Part shown: in pieces, positions 7,174 to 16,444 of the stretch
Numbering within the stretch: position 1 is the first letter of the stretch
Layout: every line of letters starts with the position of its first letter
Assembly: GCF_003258365.1 (NCBI RefSeq)
Contig: NZ_QHKM01000004.1
Location: 248,001-312,000, forward strand
DNA: 64,000 bases
Direction of reading: 5' to 3'
Source of the DNA: Hymenobacter edaphi
Lineage (GTDB): Bacteria > Bacteroidota > Bacteroidia > Cytophagales > Hymenobacteraceae
Translations under genes and position numbers: made by a program
The notes under the pieces: generated by a model
The model's database searches: none
Seen by the model: only the letters and a program-made list of their open reading frames with translations
Told to the model about the DNA's origin: nothing

Positions 7174-9774
7174 TTATTCGCCCGTCTTGCCTTCCGGCGA
7201 CTCCGGCGTTTCGGCCGGCCGCTCGTCGCTGGCGAGGGTAGAGGCCTCGTCGCTCTTGCGCGAGCTGAAGGTCAGTTCCTCCTTGCCTTCCTCGAAGTCG
7301 GCTTCGATAACGTCGCCCTGAGTCAGCTGAGCCTTCAGGATTTCCTCCGCAATCGGGTCTTCGATGTACTTCTGGATGGCCCGGTTCAGCGGACGCGCGC
7401 CGTACTTCGGATCGTAGCCTTTCTCGGCCACGAAGGTCTTCGCGGCTTCGGTCAGCTCGATGCGGTAGCCCAGGGCCTGTACGCGCTGGCGCAGCTTGGC
7501 GAGGGAGATGTCGATGATCTTGAAGATATCCTCCTTCTGCAGGCCGTTGAACACGATTACGTCGTCCAGGCGGTTCAGGAACTCCGGCGCGAAGGTCTTG
7601 CGCAACGCGCTGGCAATGGTACCCTTCATCAGGTCGTCCACGCCTTCCGTGCGGGCCTTCGTGCCGAAGCCGATGCCCACGCCGAAGTCGGCCAGATCAC
7701 GCGCCCCGATGTTCGAGGTCATGATGATGATGGTGTTGCGGAAGTCCACCTTGCGGCCCAGGCCGTCGGTCAGAATGCCGTCGTCGAGCACCTGCAGCAG
7801 CAGGTTGTACACGTCCGGGTGAGCCTTTTCGATTTCGTCGAGCAGGATAACCGAGTACGGCTTGCGGCGGATTTTCTCCGTCAGCTGGCCGCCCTCTTCG
7901 TAGCCCACGTAGCCGGGAGGCGCGCCCACCAGGCGCGATACGCTGAATTTCTCCATGTACTCCGACATGTCGATGCGCACCAGCGAATCTTCCTTGTCGA
8001 AGAGGTAGGTAGCCAGCACCTTGGCCAGCTCCGTCTTACCCACGCCCGTCGGGCCGAGGAACACGAACGAGCCGATGGGCTTCTTCGGGTCTTTCAAACC
8101 CACGCGGGTGCGCTGGATGGCCTTCACGAGCTGGGCAATGGCCTTGTCCTGACCGATTACCTTGCCCTTCAGCTCCTCACCCATGTTGAGCAGCTTGGCG
8201 CTTTCGTTCTGGGCCACGCGGCTTACCGGGATGCCAGTCATCATGGCAATAACCTCGGCCACGTTTTCCTCCTTCACGGTGTAGCGCTTCTTCTTGGTCT
8301 CCTCTTCCCAGTTCTTTTTGGCCTGGTCGAGTTGCTCAATCAGCTTCTTCTCCGTGTCGCGCAGGCGGGCAGCTTCCTCGTACTTCTGCGACTTCACCAC
8401 CGCGTTTTTCTCGCCCTTGATGTTCTCGATCTGCTCTTCGAGCTTCACGATGTCCTCGGGCACCACGATGTTGTTGATGTGGACGCGGGCGCCGGCCTCA
8501 TCGAGGATATCGATGGCCTTGTCCGGCAGGAAGCGGTCCGACATGTAGCGGTCCGACAGCTTCACGCACGCCTCAATGGCCTTATCGGTGTACACCACAT
8601 GGTGGTGGTCCTGATACTTGTCCTTGATGTTGTGCAGGATTTCGATGGTTTCCTCCGGCGTGGTGGGGTCCACCATCACCATCTGGAAACGACGGGCCAG
8701 GGCGCCATCCTTCTCGATGTACTGGCGGTACTCGTCCAGCGTGGTAGCACCGATGCATTGAATTTCACCGCGGGCCAGGGCCGGCTTGAACATGTTCGAG
8801 GCGTCGAGCGAACCGGAAGCGCCACCGGCGCCCACGATGGTGTGCAGCTCGTCGATGAACAGAATCACGTCGGGCGACTTCTCCAGCTCGTTCATCACGG
8901 CCTTCATGCGCTCCTCGAACTGGCCGCGGTACTTGGTGCCGGCTACCAGCGAGGCGAGGTCCAGGGTCACGACGCGCTTGTTGAAGAGCACGCGCGACAC
9001 CTTCTTCTGCACGATACGCAGGGCGAGGCCTTCGGCAATGGCCGTTTTACCCACGCCGGGCTCCCCAATGAGAATCGGGTTGTTCTTTTTGCGGCGCGAG
9101 AGGATCTGAGCGACGCGCTCAATTTCCTTTTCGCGGCCCACGATGGGGTCAAGCTTGTCGTCCTCGGCCAGCTTGGTCAGGTCGCGGCCGAAGTTATCGA
9201 GCACCGGGGTGCGCGACTTTTCGCCGGGCTTCTTGGAAGCGGCGGAGCCGGCGCCTTTCGACGAGCCAAACAACTTGTCGTTGTCGTCGTCGTCGGTGTC
9301 TGAGGGGCCCGAGGTGGGGTTTTGGTTGGTATTACCAGTGCCGTGGTAATCCAGCGAGTCGCGTACGGATTCGTAGTTCACGTTGAACTTGCTCAGGATT
9401 TGGGAAGAAATGTTGTCTTCATCGCGCAGAATCGAGAGCAGCAGGTGTTCGGTGCCGATGATTTCGCTCTTGAAGATTTTGGCTTCGAGGTACGTAATCT
9501 TCAGGACTTTTTCCGTCTGCTTCGTCAGCGGGATGCTGCCCGTTATACTGATACCCTGGGTGGCAGTGTTACGAGTGGCTTGCTCGAGGGCGTATTTCAG
9601 CTCCTCGACGGAGACGCCGAGCTTCTTCAACAGAGCAATGGCCGTGCCTTCGCCCTCCCGAATCATGCCTAGCAACAGGTGCTCGGTGCCTATATAGTCA
9701 TGGCCAAGTCGGATGGCTTCCTCCCGACTCAGGGAGATGACCTCCTTGACTCTATTTGAGAATTTCGCTTCCAT
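7174..9774 (-). CDS. clpC: ATP-dependent Clp protease ATP-binding subunit ClpC
   Basis: An 866-residue AAA+ unfoldase that feeds substrates to ClpP in the cytosol. Domains in order: two Clp-N repeats (about 1-150), an acidic linker, ATPase 1 with Walker A GEPGVGKT at 237-244 and Walker B LFIDELH, a middle domain with a UVR-like segment ([19 protein letters not shown]) that marks ClpC rather than ClpA or ClpB, then ATPase 2 with [12 protein letters not shown] and [14 protein letters not shown]. The tail after LTFSSRKSD is variable and acidic. That variable tail is the part duplicated at 6381-6465. In this family adaptor proteins bind the N-domain and middle domain; none is encoded nearby. A terminator hairpin follows the stop. 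Confidence 0.97.
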   Translation of the reverse strand: MEAKFSNRVKEVISLSREEAIRLGHDYIGTEHLLLGMIREGEGTAIALLKKLGVSVEELKYALEQATRNTATQGISITGSIPLTKQTEKVLKITYLEAKIFKSEIIGTEHLLLSILRDEDNISSQILSKFNVNYESVRDSLDYHGTGNTNQNPTSGPSDTDDDDNDKLFGSSKGAGSAASKKPGEKSRTPVLDNFGRDLTKLAEDDKLDPIVGREKEIERVAQILSRRKKNNPILIGEPGVGKTAIAEGLALRIVQKKVSRVLFNKRVVTLDLASLVAGTKYRGQFEERMKAVMNELEKSPDVILFIDELHTIVGAGGASGSLDASNMFKPALARGEIQCIGATTLDEYRQYIEKDGALARRFQMVMVDPTTPEETIEILHNIKDKYQDHHHVVYTDKAIEACVKLSDRYMSDRFLPDKAIDILDEAGARVHINNIVVPEDIVKLEEQIENIKGEKNAVVKSQKYEEAARLRDTEKKLIEQLDQAKKNWEEETKKKRYTVKEENVAEVIAMMTGIPVSRVAQNESAKLLNMGEELKGKVIGQDKAIAQLVKAIQRTRVGLKDPKKPIGSFVFLGPTGVGKTELAKVLATYLFDKEDSLVRIDMSEYMEKFSVSRLVGAPPGYVGYEEGGQLTEKIRRKPYSVILLDEIEKAHPDVYNLLLQVLDDGILTDGLGRKVDFRNTIIIMTSNIGARDLADFGVGIGFGTKARTEGVDDLMKGTIASALRKTFAPEFLNRLDDVIVFNGLQKEDIFKIIDISLAKLRQRVQALGYRIELTEAAKTFVAEKGYDPKYGARPLNRAIQKYIEDPIAEEILKAQLTQGDVIEADFEEGKEELTFSSRKSDEASTLASDERPAETPESPEGKTGE

Positions 9775-9826
9775 GCAGATAAGGTGAGAAAGAATCCGGA
9801 TACGCGCAAATAAGTGGCACCGGACA

Positions 9827-10504
9827 TCAAATACTTAAACCGGCACTAGGGGCATAAGGTTCGCCGCCGGTCAGGGGGGCCGGCAGCAGCAGTTGGCCGG
9901 CCGCCGGACCCACTGCGAATAGCAGGTCCAGCACGCTCAGGCCGGGTACAAACCCCGCGCCAAAGCACTGGCGGTAGGGCTGGCGCAGCCCCGCACCTGA
10001 CGCTGTGTCAGGCAGGGATTTGGGGCTTAGCCAGTCTCGCCGATCCAGCACGATTCCGGGCGGGTAGCTGGGGCGCCACTCGCCCGTAAACTCCACCGCC
10101 AACGGCAACCGCAGGCAGCGCAGAAGCAGCTGCAGCAGGGCCAGGTTTAGCTCAAAGAGCCGGTCGGGCTTGCTTACGAAGATGTCGTGGAAATAGTCGG
10201 CGTAGTATTCGAAAAAAGAGCTGTTGCCGTAGGCCGTCTGCAGGGTGCGCCAGTGCCGATGCACCCAGTTCTGCCGGTAATCAATTTCCAGCGCGTCGAT
10301 GCTCACCTTCTCGGAGCGGTTGCCATCGACGACGGGCACGGTGAGCGGCTGCACGCCCTGGGCCGTCAGCACCAGGCAGCGGTTGCGGTAGGTTTGCTTG
10401 TGGTAGTGCTCGTGGCGCTCCAGCAGCAGGCGGTCGGCCGTCAGCAGCTGGGCGAAGAAAGCCGCCGGCGGGCAGTAGGGCAGCTCGAAGAGGACGGTGG
10501 ACAT
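9827..10504 (-). CDS. WbqC family protein
   Basis: A 225-residue protein of the WbqC-like family (PF08889). The family core is present: YCPPAAFFAQLL, then HEHYHKQTYRNRCLVLTAQGVQ, LTVPVVDGNRSEKVS, NWVHRHWRTLQTAYGNSSFFEYY. Members occur in O-antigen and glycopeptide gene sets and some act as acyl or glycine transferases, but the role in free-standing Bacteroidota genes is unknown. It lies upstream of clpC on the same strand, 52 nt away, and may share its transcript. Confidence 0.85.
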   Translation of the reverse strand: MSTVLFELPYCPPAAFFAQLLTADRLLLERHEHYHKQTYRNRCLVLTAQGVQPLTVPVVDGNRSEKVSIDALEIDYRQNWVHRHWRTLQTAYGNSSFFEYYADYFHDIFVSKPDRLFELNLALLQLLLRCLRLPLAVEFTGEWRPSYPPGIVLDRRDWLSPKSLPDTASGAGLRQPYRQCFGAGFVPGLSVLDLLFAVGPAAGQLLLPAPLTGGEPYAPSAGLSI

Positions 10505-10550
10505 TGTGGCAGGCTTTGGGCAAAGGCAGGAAGTGGTCGTACGACTCTAC

Positions 10551-10715
10551 AGTCGTAGGACCACTATCGTTGAACGAGCGGCAAAGGTGGGGAAATGGCG
10601 GAGCATGACTCAGCCGATTGAAGTGAGAAAGGGCCGCAGGCTTGGGCAACGTCAGCAACGATAGTGGTCCTACGACTTTAGCTACGCGGATCTTCGGTTG
10701 GAGTCGTAGGACCAC
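10551..10715. repeat. 22-bp inverted repeat plus a third copy, intergenic
   Basis: 10551-10572 and 10656-10677 are perfect reverse complements (22 bp, 83-nt spacer). The first 14-15 bases of the first arm recur in direct orientation at 10701-10715, and a shuffled GTGGTCGTACGACT lies at 10533-10546. The repeats fill the gap between divergent genes (wbqC-like and the secreted protein gene). They may form a hairpin or mark an intergenic repeat family. Confidence 0.7.
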
Positions 10716-10778
10716 GCGGGCACTTCGGCGGCGTTTTTGCGTTGTAGGCGCAGTACCTTTCCGCTCCACTGCTTTCCT

Positions 10779-11675
10779 ATGCCCATACGTCCGCGCTTCC
10801 TCTTGCCCCTAGTGCTTTTACTACTGACAGTTCTGTCAGTTTCCGCCGCCACGCCCACGCTGCTGCTCGACGTGGCCCGGTTCCGCCCGCTGACGGCCGG
10901 CAACAGCTACGAAGTGGAACTGTACGTGACCGTACCGGGCAACGGGCTGACGTACATCAAGCGTACCCGCGACACCTACCAGGCCGGCGCCACCGTGGCC
11001 CTGCAGGTGCTGGGGGCCGATGGGCGGGCAGTGCATTCGGAGACGATAACGCTCAAGCCGCCGGTCATCAGCGACACCACCATTGGCATCAAGAACCCGC
11101 AGAGCTTTTTGCGGCGCCTGACGTTGCGCGGCGGGCAGTACACCATCAAGGCCGAGCTGAAGGACATGTACCGCAAAACGGCTGGCACTTTCAAAGCGGA
11201 GGAGCCCCTGGCGCTGGATTTGCCGGCTGCCGCGCCGGTGCTCAGCGACATCGTGTTTCTGGCCAAAGCCGCCGGCAAAACCACCGAGCAGAACAACTTC
11301 ACGCGCGGCGGCTATTCGCTGGTGCGCACGCCGGCCGGCAACTACGGCCGCGGCGCCGACCAGCTCTACTTCTACCTGGAGCTGTACAACGCGCCGGCCG
11401 GGCAGCCGCTGACGCTGCACTACCACGTGGAGTCGGGCGAAGGCTTCGCGGCCGATGCCGACGCGCCGCTGGGCCAGGCCAAAGCCGGGCGGCCGACGAC
11501 GGTGGCGGGCGAGCTGCCGCTGGGCGGGCTCAGCCAGCTGGGCGTGGAAACCGACGGCACTTACGCGTTGACGGTGGAGGTGCGCAGCGGCAAGAAGGTG
11601 CTGGCCTCGCGCACCGGGCAGTTTGTGCGCACCCGGCAGGAGTACGCGCCGGCGGGTGCATCTTTGCCCCGATGA
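10779..11675 (+). CDS. Secreted protein of unknown function (GWxTD N-terminal-like)
   Basis: A 298-residue protein with a clear signal peptide (MPIRPRFLLPLVLLLLTVLSVSA). The body is beta-rich, with lines such as EVELYVTVPGNGLTYI, GTFKAEEPLALDLPAAAP and QLYFYLELYNAPAGQPLTL, resembling the N-terminal part of Bacteroidota GWxTD-domain proteins. It ends before any GWxTD domain, so it is either a truncated relative or a separate family; this link is weak. The start at 10779 is chosen for the signal peptide, and a near -7 box TACCTTTC lies at 10754-10761. Its stop overlaps the start of the acyltransferase (ATGA, 11672-11675), so the two are translationally coupled. Confidence 0.75.
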   Translation: MPIRPRFLLPLVLLLLTVLSVSAATPTLLLDVARFRPLTAGNSYEVELYVTVPGNGLTYIKRTRDTYQAGATVALQVLGADGRAVHSETITLKPPVISDTTIGIKNPQSFLRRLTLRGGQYTIKAELKDMYRKTAGTFKAEEPLALDLPAAAPVLSDIVFLAKAAGKTTEQNNFTRGGYSLVRTPAGNYGRGADQLYFYLELYNAPAGQPLTLHYHVESGEGFAADADAPLGQAKAGRPTTVAGELPLGGLSQLGVETDGTYALTVEVRSGKKVLASRTGQFVRTRQEYAPAGASLPR

Positions 11676-12577
11676 ATACTGCTGCGAAACCGTCCGCACG
11701 GCCTTTTTCCTGGTATTACCTGCCCTTGCAGTGGCTGCTGCTGGGGCTGGCCCGACTGCCGCTACCCGTGCTGCACCGCCTGGCCGACGGGCTGTACCTG
11801 CTGATGCGCTTTGTGCTGAACTACCGGCAGCGGGTGGTGCTGGAAAACCTGCGCAACTCGTTTCCGGAGAAACCAGAGGCCGAAATCCGGCGGCTGCAGC
11901 GCGGCTTCTACCGCCACTTCGCCGACGTCATCGTGGAGATTCTGAAGCTGGCGGCCATCAGTCCGGCCGAGATGCGGCGGCGCGTGCAGATTCGCAACCT
12001 GGAGCTGTTTGAGCGGCATTTCGCGGCCGGGCGCACGGTGCTGGCGCTGGGCTCGCACATCGGCAACTGGGAGTGGATTCTGCCGGCCGGGGCGGTGTAC
12101 TTCCCCGGCAAGGCCGACGGGGTGTACAAGCCCCTGCACAACCCGTTTTTCGAGGACTTCATGCTGCGGCTGCGCACCCACACCGGCGCCCGGCTCATCC
12201 CCATGCGCGACACGCTGCGCGACATGCTGCGCCTACGCGGGCAGCCCCGCAGCCTCTCCATGCTCTCCGATCAAAGCCCCGGCGGCCTGGAACAAACCTA
12301 CTGGACCGATTTCCTGCACCAGGACACGCCCTTCTACACCGGCGCCGATAAGCTGGCGGCCCAGTTTGGCTGCCCGGTGCTCTACGTGAACATCGTGCGC
12401 CAGCGTCGCGGCTACTACGAAATCGTGGTGGAGGAGCTGCACGACGGCCAGACCCCGCTCGACAAGCAGGCCCACGTCGTCACCGAAGAGTTTGCCCGCC
12501 GCGTGGAGCGCGACATCCGTGCCCAGCCCGCCGACTACCTCTGGTCGCACCGGCGGTGGAAGCACAAGAGAGGGTAA
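11672..12577 (+). CDS. Lysophospholipid/lipid A acyltransferase (LpxL/HtrB family)
   Basis: A 301-residue inner-membrane enzyme that adds a secondary acyl chain to lipid A (or a related lipid) from acyl-ACP. The family motif H-x4-E is in LALGSHIGNWEW (about residues 125-136). The later block GQPRSLSMLSDQSPGG and GCPVLYVNIVRQRRGYYEIVVEEL also fits. A hydrophobic segment near residues 10-25 anchors it. It overlaps the upstream secreted protein gene by four bases. The stop lies inside the first arm of a 35-bp hairpin. Confidence 0.9.
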   Translation: MNTAAKPSARPFSWYYLPLQWLLLGLARLPLPVLHRLADGLYLLMRFVLNYRQRVVLENLRNSFPEKPEAEIRRLQRGFYRHFADVIVEILKLAAISPAEMRRRVQIRNLELFERHFAAGRTVLALGSHIGNWEWILPAGAVYFPGKADGVYKPLHNPFFEDFMLRLRTHTGARLIPMRDTLRDMLRLRGQPRSLSMLSDQSPGGLEQTYWTDFLHQDTPFYTGADKLAAQFGCPVLYVNIVRQRRGYYEIVVEELHDGQTPLDKQAHVVTEEFARRVERDIRAQPADYLWSHRRWKHKRG

Positions 12578-12652
12578 GAGGGTGTGCGGGTAGGAGTTTA
12601 AGAGTTGTCGTTCTGATAACTCTTAAACTCCTACCCGCACACCCTCTTACCC
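12572..12652. terminator. Perfect 35-bp inverted repeat between convergent genes
   Basis: Arms 12572-12606 and 12618-12652 are exactly complementary with an 11-nt loop. It separates the convergent acyltransferase and threonylcarbamoyl-AMP synthase genes and includes the acyltransferase stop codon. A stem this long and perfect, without a T-run, is far beyond what a terminator needs. Confidence 0.8.
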
Positions 12653-12655
12653 TTG

Positions 12656-13285
12656 CTACAAGTACTGCTCGATGTCGCCGGCGCCCTGGCGGATGACTTC
12701 GAAGTCCTCGGTGGTGCAGTCGATGACGGTGCTGGCCACGTTGTTGCCGTAGCCGCCGTCGATGACCAGGTCTACCAGCGGGCGGTATTTCTCGAAAATC
12801 AGCTCCGGGTCGGTGCTGTACTCAATGAGCGTGTCGTCGTCGTGAATGGAGGTGCTGACGATGGGGTTGCCCAACTCGCGTACCAGGGCCAGGCTGATAG
12901 CGTTGTCGGGCACGCGGATGCCGACGGTTTTGCGCTTCACCCCGCCGTACTTGGGGGCCTTGGCGCTGGCCTCGAAGATAAAGGTGAAGGGCCCGGGCAG
13001 GGCCTTCTTCAGCAGCTTGTACACCGGCGTGCTGATGCCGTGGGCGTAGTCGCTGATGTGGGAGAGGTCGGAGCAGATAAAGGACAGATTGGCCTTTTCG
13101 GGCTTCAGGCCGCGGATGCGGCAGAGCTTCTCGACGGCCCGCTGGTTGGTGATGTCGCAGCCCAGGCCGTAAATCGTGTCGGTGGGGTAGATGATGATGC
13201 CACCTTGCCGCAGCACGTCCACGGCTTGCTGAATCTTGTTCTGGGGCGGATTGTCGGGGTGAATGCGCAGCAGGGTAGCGGCCAT
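12656..13285 (-). CDS. L-threonylcarbamoyladenylate synthase family protein (TsaC/YrdC/YciO)
   Basis: A 209-residue Sua5/YciO/YrdC domain protein. This family makes threonylcarbamoyl-AMP for the t6A modification of tRNAs that read ANN codons. Visible motifs are GGIIIYPTDTIYGLGCDI, CRIRGLKPEKANLSFI (the basic KxR-type nucleotide site), KALPGPFTFIF and VGIRVPDN. It has no C-terminal Sua5 domain. YciO-like paralogs look similar, so the exact role is not certain. Confidence 0.88.
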   Translation of the reverse strand: MAATLLRIHPDNPPQNKIQQAVDVLRQGGIIIYPTDTIYGLGCDITNQRAVEKLCRIRGLKPEKANLSFICSDLSHISDYAHGISTPVYKLLKKALPGPFTFIFEASAKAPKYGGVKRKTVGIRVPDNAISLALVRELGNPIVSTSIHDDDTLIEYSTDPELIFEKYRPLVDLVIDGGYGNNVASTVIDCTTEDFEVIRQGAGDIEQYL

Positions 13286-13368
13286 AGGAGGTCAGCGGAC
13301 TAGGTGAGACGAAAGGGCGGCTTAGTTACACAATCCTGCTATGACGCGCAAGCGGGTCACGGAGTTGT

Positions 13369-13447
13369 CAATGATTGAGGAGGGAATGACTGAAGAGTGA
13401 TTATCGGTTTGAAATCAATCATTCAGTCATTCCCTCATTCAATCATT
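13369..13447. repeat. Quasi-palindrome of ATTGA/TCATTC words
   Basis: 13369-13400 (CAATGATTGAGGAGGGAATG...) pairs with 13414-13447 (..CATTCCCTCATTCAATCATTG) with only small bulges. The arms are made of the repeated words ATTGA and GAATGA. It lies between the divergent threonylcarbamoyl-AMP synthase and mltG genes, so it is not a terminator for either. Confidence 0.7.
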
Positions 13448-13528
13448 GCCGCGGTCGTATTTTTGACCGGACGAGCCGTCCTGGTAAAGCCCGCAATCCG
13501 CTCGTTTGTTTGTCATTCGCCCCATTTT

Positions 13529-14602
13529 ATGCCAACTCCTGACGAGTACCGCGCCCGCGCCACCCGCCGCCGCAACCGCTTTGCCTACCCGCTGGGCATT
13601 TTCGGCATCCTGCTGGTCACTTTTTCCTACTACGCCTACCAGATCATCTTCACGCCGAACGTGGACACCCACGGCCGCCCGACCTACGTGGTGGTGCGCC
13701 CCGGGCAGTCGGCCAAGGCCGTGCTCGACAGCATCGACCGTTCGGGTGCCATCATCGACAAGCTCAGCCTGCATTTCGTGGCCCGCCTGATGAAGTACGA
13801 CCGGCTGGTGAAGCCCGGCCGCTACGAGCTGAAGGACGGCTACACCAACCGCCAGCTCATCAATGACCTGCGCCGCGGCATTCAGGCGCCGGTGAAGCTC
13901 ACCTTCCAGAACATCCGCCTGCGCCAGGATCTGGCCCGCAAGCTCAGCCAGAGCTTTGCCGCCCGCCCCCAGGAGTTTGACTCGTTGCTCCGCAGCAACG
14001 ACTACGCGCAGACGCTGGGCTTCAAGGACACCACCCAGCTGCTGACGATGTTCATCCCCAACACCTACGAGCTGTACTACACCACCGCCCCCCGGAAGGT
14101 GCTCAGCCGCATGAAGGAGGAGTACGAGAAGTTCTGGACGCCCGCCCGCGACGCCAAGGCCAAGGCCCAGGGCCTGAGCCGCGCCGAAGTGAGTACCCTG
14201 GCCAGCATCGTGGAGGCCGAGCAGCAGCAGCACCCCGACGAGCGTCCCCGCGTGGCCGGCGTGTACCTGAACCGCCTCAAGCGCAACCAGAAGCTGCAGG
14301 CCGACCCCACCGTGGTGTACGCCAACGGCGACTTCGGCATCCGCCGGGTGCTCAACGTACACCTCGCCAAAGACTCGCCCTACAACACCTACAAGTACGC
14401 CGGCCTGCCGCCCGGTCCCATCAACCTGCCCAGCATTGCCAGCATCGACGCGGTGCTCAACCCCGAGCAGCACAACTACTACTACTTCTGCGCCCGCGAA
14501 GACTTCAGCGGCTACCATGCCTTTGCCAGCACCGAGCGGGAGCATATCCTGAACGCCCGCCGCTACCAGGCCGCCCTGAACCGCAGCGGAATCATGAAAT
14601 AG
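13529..14602 (+). CDS. mltG: Endolytic murein transglycosylase MltG
   Basis: A 357-residue YceG/MltG enzyme, which cuts new glycan strands in the periplasm and sets their length. There is a basic N-terminus, a membrane anchor at about residues 20-40, a LysM-like region (YVVVRPGQSAKAVLDSI) and the catalytic core. The core shows LASIVEAEQQQHPDERPRVAGVYLNRL with the catalytic Glu, then KLQADPTVVYA, YNTYKYAGLPPGPINLPS and YYYFCAR. I use the ATG at 13529, because upstream codons fall in the quasi-palindrome. It is followed by a word-repeat hairpin and then the thioesterase. Confidence 0.94.
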   Translation: MPTPDEYRARATRRRNRFAYPLGIFGILLVTFSYYAYQIIFTPNVDTHGRPTYVVVRPGQSAKAVLDSIDRSGAIIDKLSLHFVARLMKYDRLVKPGRYELKDGYTNRQLINDLRRGIQAPVKLTFQNIRLRQDLARKLSQSFAARPQEFDSLLRSNDYAQTLGFKDTTQLLTMFIPNTYELYYTTAPRKVLSRMKEEYEKFWTPARDAKAKAQGLSRAEVSTLASIVEAEQQQHPDERPRVAGVYLNRLKRNQKLQADPTVVYANGDFGIRRVLNVHLAKDSPYNTYKYAGLPPGPINLPSIASIDAVLNPEQHNYYYFCAREDFSGYHAFASTEREHILNARRYQAALNRSGIMK

Positions 14603-14606
14603 CTTT

Positions 14607-14696
14607 TCGTTTTTCGTTGCTCGTTTTTTGTTGTTCGGCGCACAGGTCGAAGGGCGGAACCACAGCGAAAAACGAATAACAAACAACGAAAAACGA
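14607..14696. repeat. Quasi-palindrome of CGTTTTT/CGAAAAA words
   Basis: 14607-14637 and 14666-14696 are near reverse complements. The outer 13 bp are perfect and the inner part is made of the words TCGTTTTT and GTTGTT. It spans the gap between mltG and the thioesterase and reaches to the thioesterase ATG, so it may terminate mltG and act as that gene's leader. Confidence 0.65.
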
Positions 14697-15107
14697 ATGT
14701 ACCAATCCGACGTCCACATCCGCGTCCGCTACGCCGAAACCGACCAGATGGGCTACGTGTACCACGGCAACTTCGCCGCGTACTTTGAAGTGGCCCGCAC
14801 CGAAGCCTTCCGCCAGCTCGGCATCAGCTACAAGGAAATGGAGGCCGAGGGCGTGGGCATGCCGGTAGGGGAGCTGCGCATCAAGTTTAAGCGCCCCGCG
14901 CGCTACGACGACCTGCTGCGCGTGCGCATGATGCTGCGCGAAATGCCGCAGGGCTCCCGGGTACTCTTCGAGTACGAAATCTACAACGAGGCCAACGACC
15001 TGCTCACCGAGGGCTCGACGCTGATGGTGTTCGTGAACGGGGCCACCGGCCGGCCCACCGCCATTCCCGGCCACGTGCTCGACAGCATCCGGCCGTATTT
15101 TAGTTGA
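14697..15107 (+). CDS. Acyl-CoA thioesterase, 4-hydroxybenzoyl-CoA thioesterase fold
   Basis: A 136-residue hot-dog-fold protein of the YbgC/FcbJ group that hydrolyses acyl-CoA thioesters. The family motif is clear: RVRYAETDQMGYVYHGNFAAYFEVART (about residues 9-35) with the catalytic Asp in TDQMG. KFKRPARYDDLLRVR follows. The start at 14697 is chosen for this motif spacing; upstream codons lie in the repeat. The in vivo acyl chain is not known. yihY follows after another word-repeat hairpin. Confidence 0.9.
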   Translation: MYQSDVHIRVRYAETDQMGYVYHGNFAAYFEVARTEAFRQLGISYKEMEAEGVGMPVGELRIKFKRPARYDDLLRVRMMLREMPQGSRVLFEYEIYNEANDLLTEGSTLMVFVNGATGRPTAIPGHVLDSIRPYFS

Positions 15108-15200
15108 CAGTATTTGAGTTGTCAGCTGCCGGTAGCGAGTTGTTAGTTCGTGCTGACGTTGCTACCTGACAACTGACAACCCGCAACTGATAACTCGTTC
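15104..15200. repeat. Quasi-palindrome of TTGTCAG/CTGACAA words
   Basis: The 95-nt gap between the thioesterase and yihY is filled with GTTGTCAG and GTTAGT words on the left and CTGACAACTGACAAC, AACTGATAACTC on the right. Together they can fold back on each other imperfectly. No other feature is seen in the gap. Confidence 0.55.
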
Positions 15201-15202
15201 CC

Positions 15203-16168
15203 ATGGACCTGCCCGACCGTTACCGCAAGGCGCTGATTCTGCGCCGCCGCCGCACCTACCGCCGCTTTATCCAGTGGCTGGCTGGCTTTCGGCTGCGCGG
15301 CGGGGCCTCGGCTTACGACGTGGTCGACCGGGTGCTCTACGAACTGCGCTTCGACTCCCTGACCAAGCGCAGCGCCTACATGGCCTTCAACTTCACGGTG
15401 GCCGTGTTTCCCACCATCATCTTCCTGTTCACGCTCATTCCGTACATCCCGGTGCCGGGCCTGAACATCGATATCCTGCAGTTCCTGGGCGACATCATGC
15501 CCCGGGAAATGTACGCCGCCACCCGCGACACCATCGAGGACATCGTCAACATTCCGCACGGCGGGCTGCTCTCGTTTGGTTTTGCCACGGCCCTGGTGCT
15601 CAGCTCCAACGGCATCATGGCCCTGCTCGACGCCTTCGACAAAAAGCACGGCATCTTCAAGCGGCGCAGCTACCTGCACAAGCGCCTCATTGCCACCGTA
15701 CTGACGGTGGTGCTGTCCCTGGCCCTGCTGGTGGCCGTGGCCAGCCTGTTCTTCGGCACCTACATCATCGACGCGCTGGTGTACTACGAAATCGTGCCCG
15801 AGCGCCTGACCGAGCTGATGATAACGGTGCTGCGCTACGGCTCCGTCATCGGGCTGTTTCTGTTCGTCACCTGCCTGATTTACTACTACGTGCCGGCCGT
15901 GCAGGACCGGTGGCCGTTTCTCTCGGCCGGGGCCGTGGTGGCCACCATTCTCATTCTGCTGGTGTCCTTGCTGTTCGTGCTCTACATCAAGATCTTCGAC
16001 AGCTACAACCACTTCTACGGCTCCATCGGCACGCTCGTGGGCTTCATGGTGTGGCTGGACTTCGTGTGCATGACGCTGATTCTGGGCTTCGAAGTGAACG
16101 TGAGCGTGGACGCCGTAACCGGGCGCGGCAAAATGCGGCCGGAAGAAGCCGGGGCTGCCAAATCCTGA
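15203..16168 (+). CDS. YihY/BrkB family inner membrane protein
   Basis: A 321-residue multi-pass membrane protein of the YihY (BrkB) family. After a basic N-terminus it has LTKRSAYMAFNFTVAVFPTIIFLFTLIPYIPVPG and later DAFDKKHGIFKRRSYLHKRLIA, both family landmarks. Some six membrane segments follow, with the last FMVWLDFVCMTLILGFEVNV. The family was once called ribonuclease BN in error; its true role (perhaps transport or lipid handling) is unsettled. Transcribed with the thioesterase and mltG in the same direction. Confidence 0.9.
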   Translation: MDLPDRYRKALILRRRRTYRRFIQWLAGFRLRGGASAYDVVDRVLYELRFDSLTKRSAYMAFNFTVAVFPTIIFLFTLIPYIPVPGLNIDILQFLGDIMPREMYAATRDTIEDIVNIPHGGLLSFGFATALVLSSNGIMALLDAFDKKHGIFKRRSYLHKRLIATVLTVVLSLALLVAVASLFFGTYIIDALVYYEIVPERLTELMITVLRYGSVIGLFLFVTCLIYYYVPAVQDRWPFLSAGAVVATILILLVSLLFVLYIKIFDSYNHFYGSIGTLVGFMVWLDFVCMTLILGFEVNVSVDAVTGRGKMRPEEAGAAKS

Positions 16169-16243
16169 AAAAAATAGTGGCCTGAAAGCCAAAGGGCTGC
16201 GCGGTGCCGGCGCCACGATGCGAAAAAAAGTTGGGCGGGGCGC

Positions 16244-16274
16244 TTGCATCAGCTGAGCCAGCCTTCTACTTTTG
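16244..16274 (+). promoter_or_regulatory. Complete Bacteroidota promoter for the tRNA-Ser genes
   Basis: TTG at 16244-16246, a 20-nt spacer and TACTTTTG at 16267-16274. This is a full -33/-7 match to the TTG-N19-21-TAnnTTTG consensus, and it ends 29 nt before the first tRNA. Confidence 0.8.
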
Positions 16275-16302
16275 CCATCCCAAACCACTCGATTTGGGCT
16301 AC

Positions 16303-16389
16303 AGAGAGGTGGCAGAGTGGTCGAATGCGACGGATTCGAAATCCGTTATACCTGCAAGGGTATCGGGGGTTCGAATCCCCCCCTCTCTG
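16303..16389 (+). tRNA. tRNA-Ser (anticodon CGA)
   Basis: Acceptor AGAGAGG pairs with CCTCTCT. The anticodon arm ACGGA-TTCGAAA-TCCGT gives CGA (reads UCG). A long variable arm typical of serine tRNAs follows, then the T arm GGGGGTTCGAATCCCCC. No CCA is encoded. Confidence 0.95.
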
Positions 16390-16390
16390 C

Positions 16391-16429
16391 AAAAAAGGCT
16401 TTTCCGGGTCACCGAAAAAGCCTTTTTTT
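16391..16429 (+). terminator. Hairpin after the first tRNA
   Basis: AAAAAAGGCTTTTCCGG, short loop, CCGAAAAAGCCTTTTTTT. One mismatch in the stem and a clear T-run. The second tRNA follows 16 nt later, so read-through or processing may supply both. Confidence 0.8.
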
Positions 16430-16444
16430 GTGAATACCCGCCAC

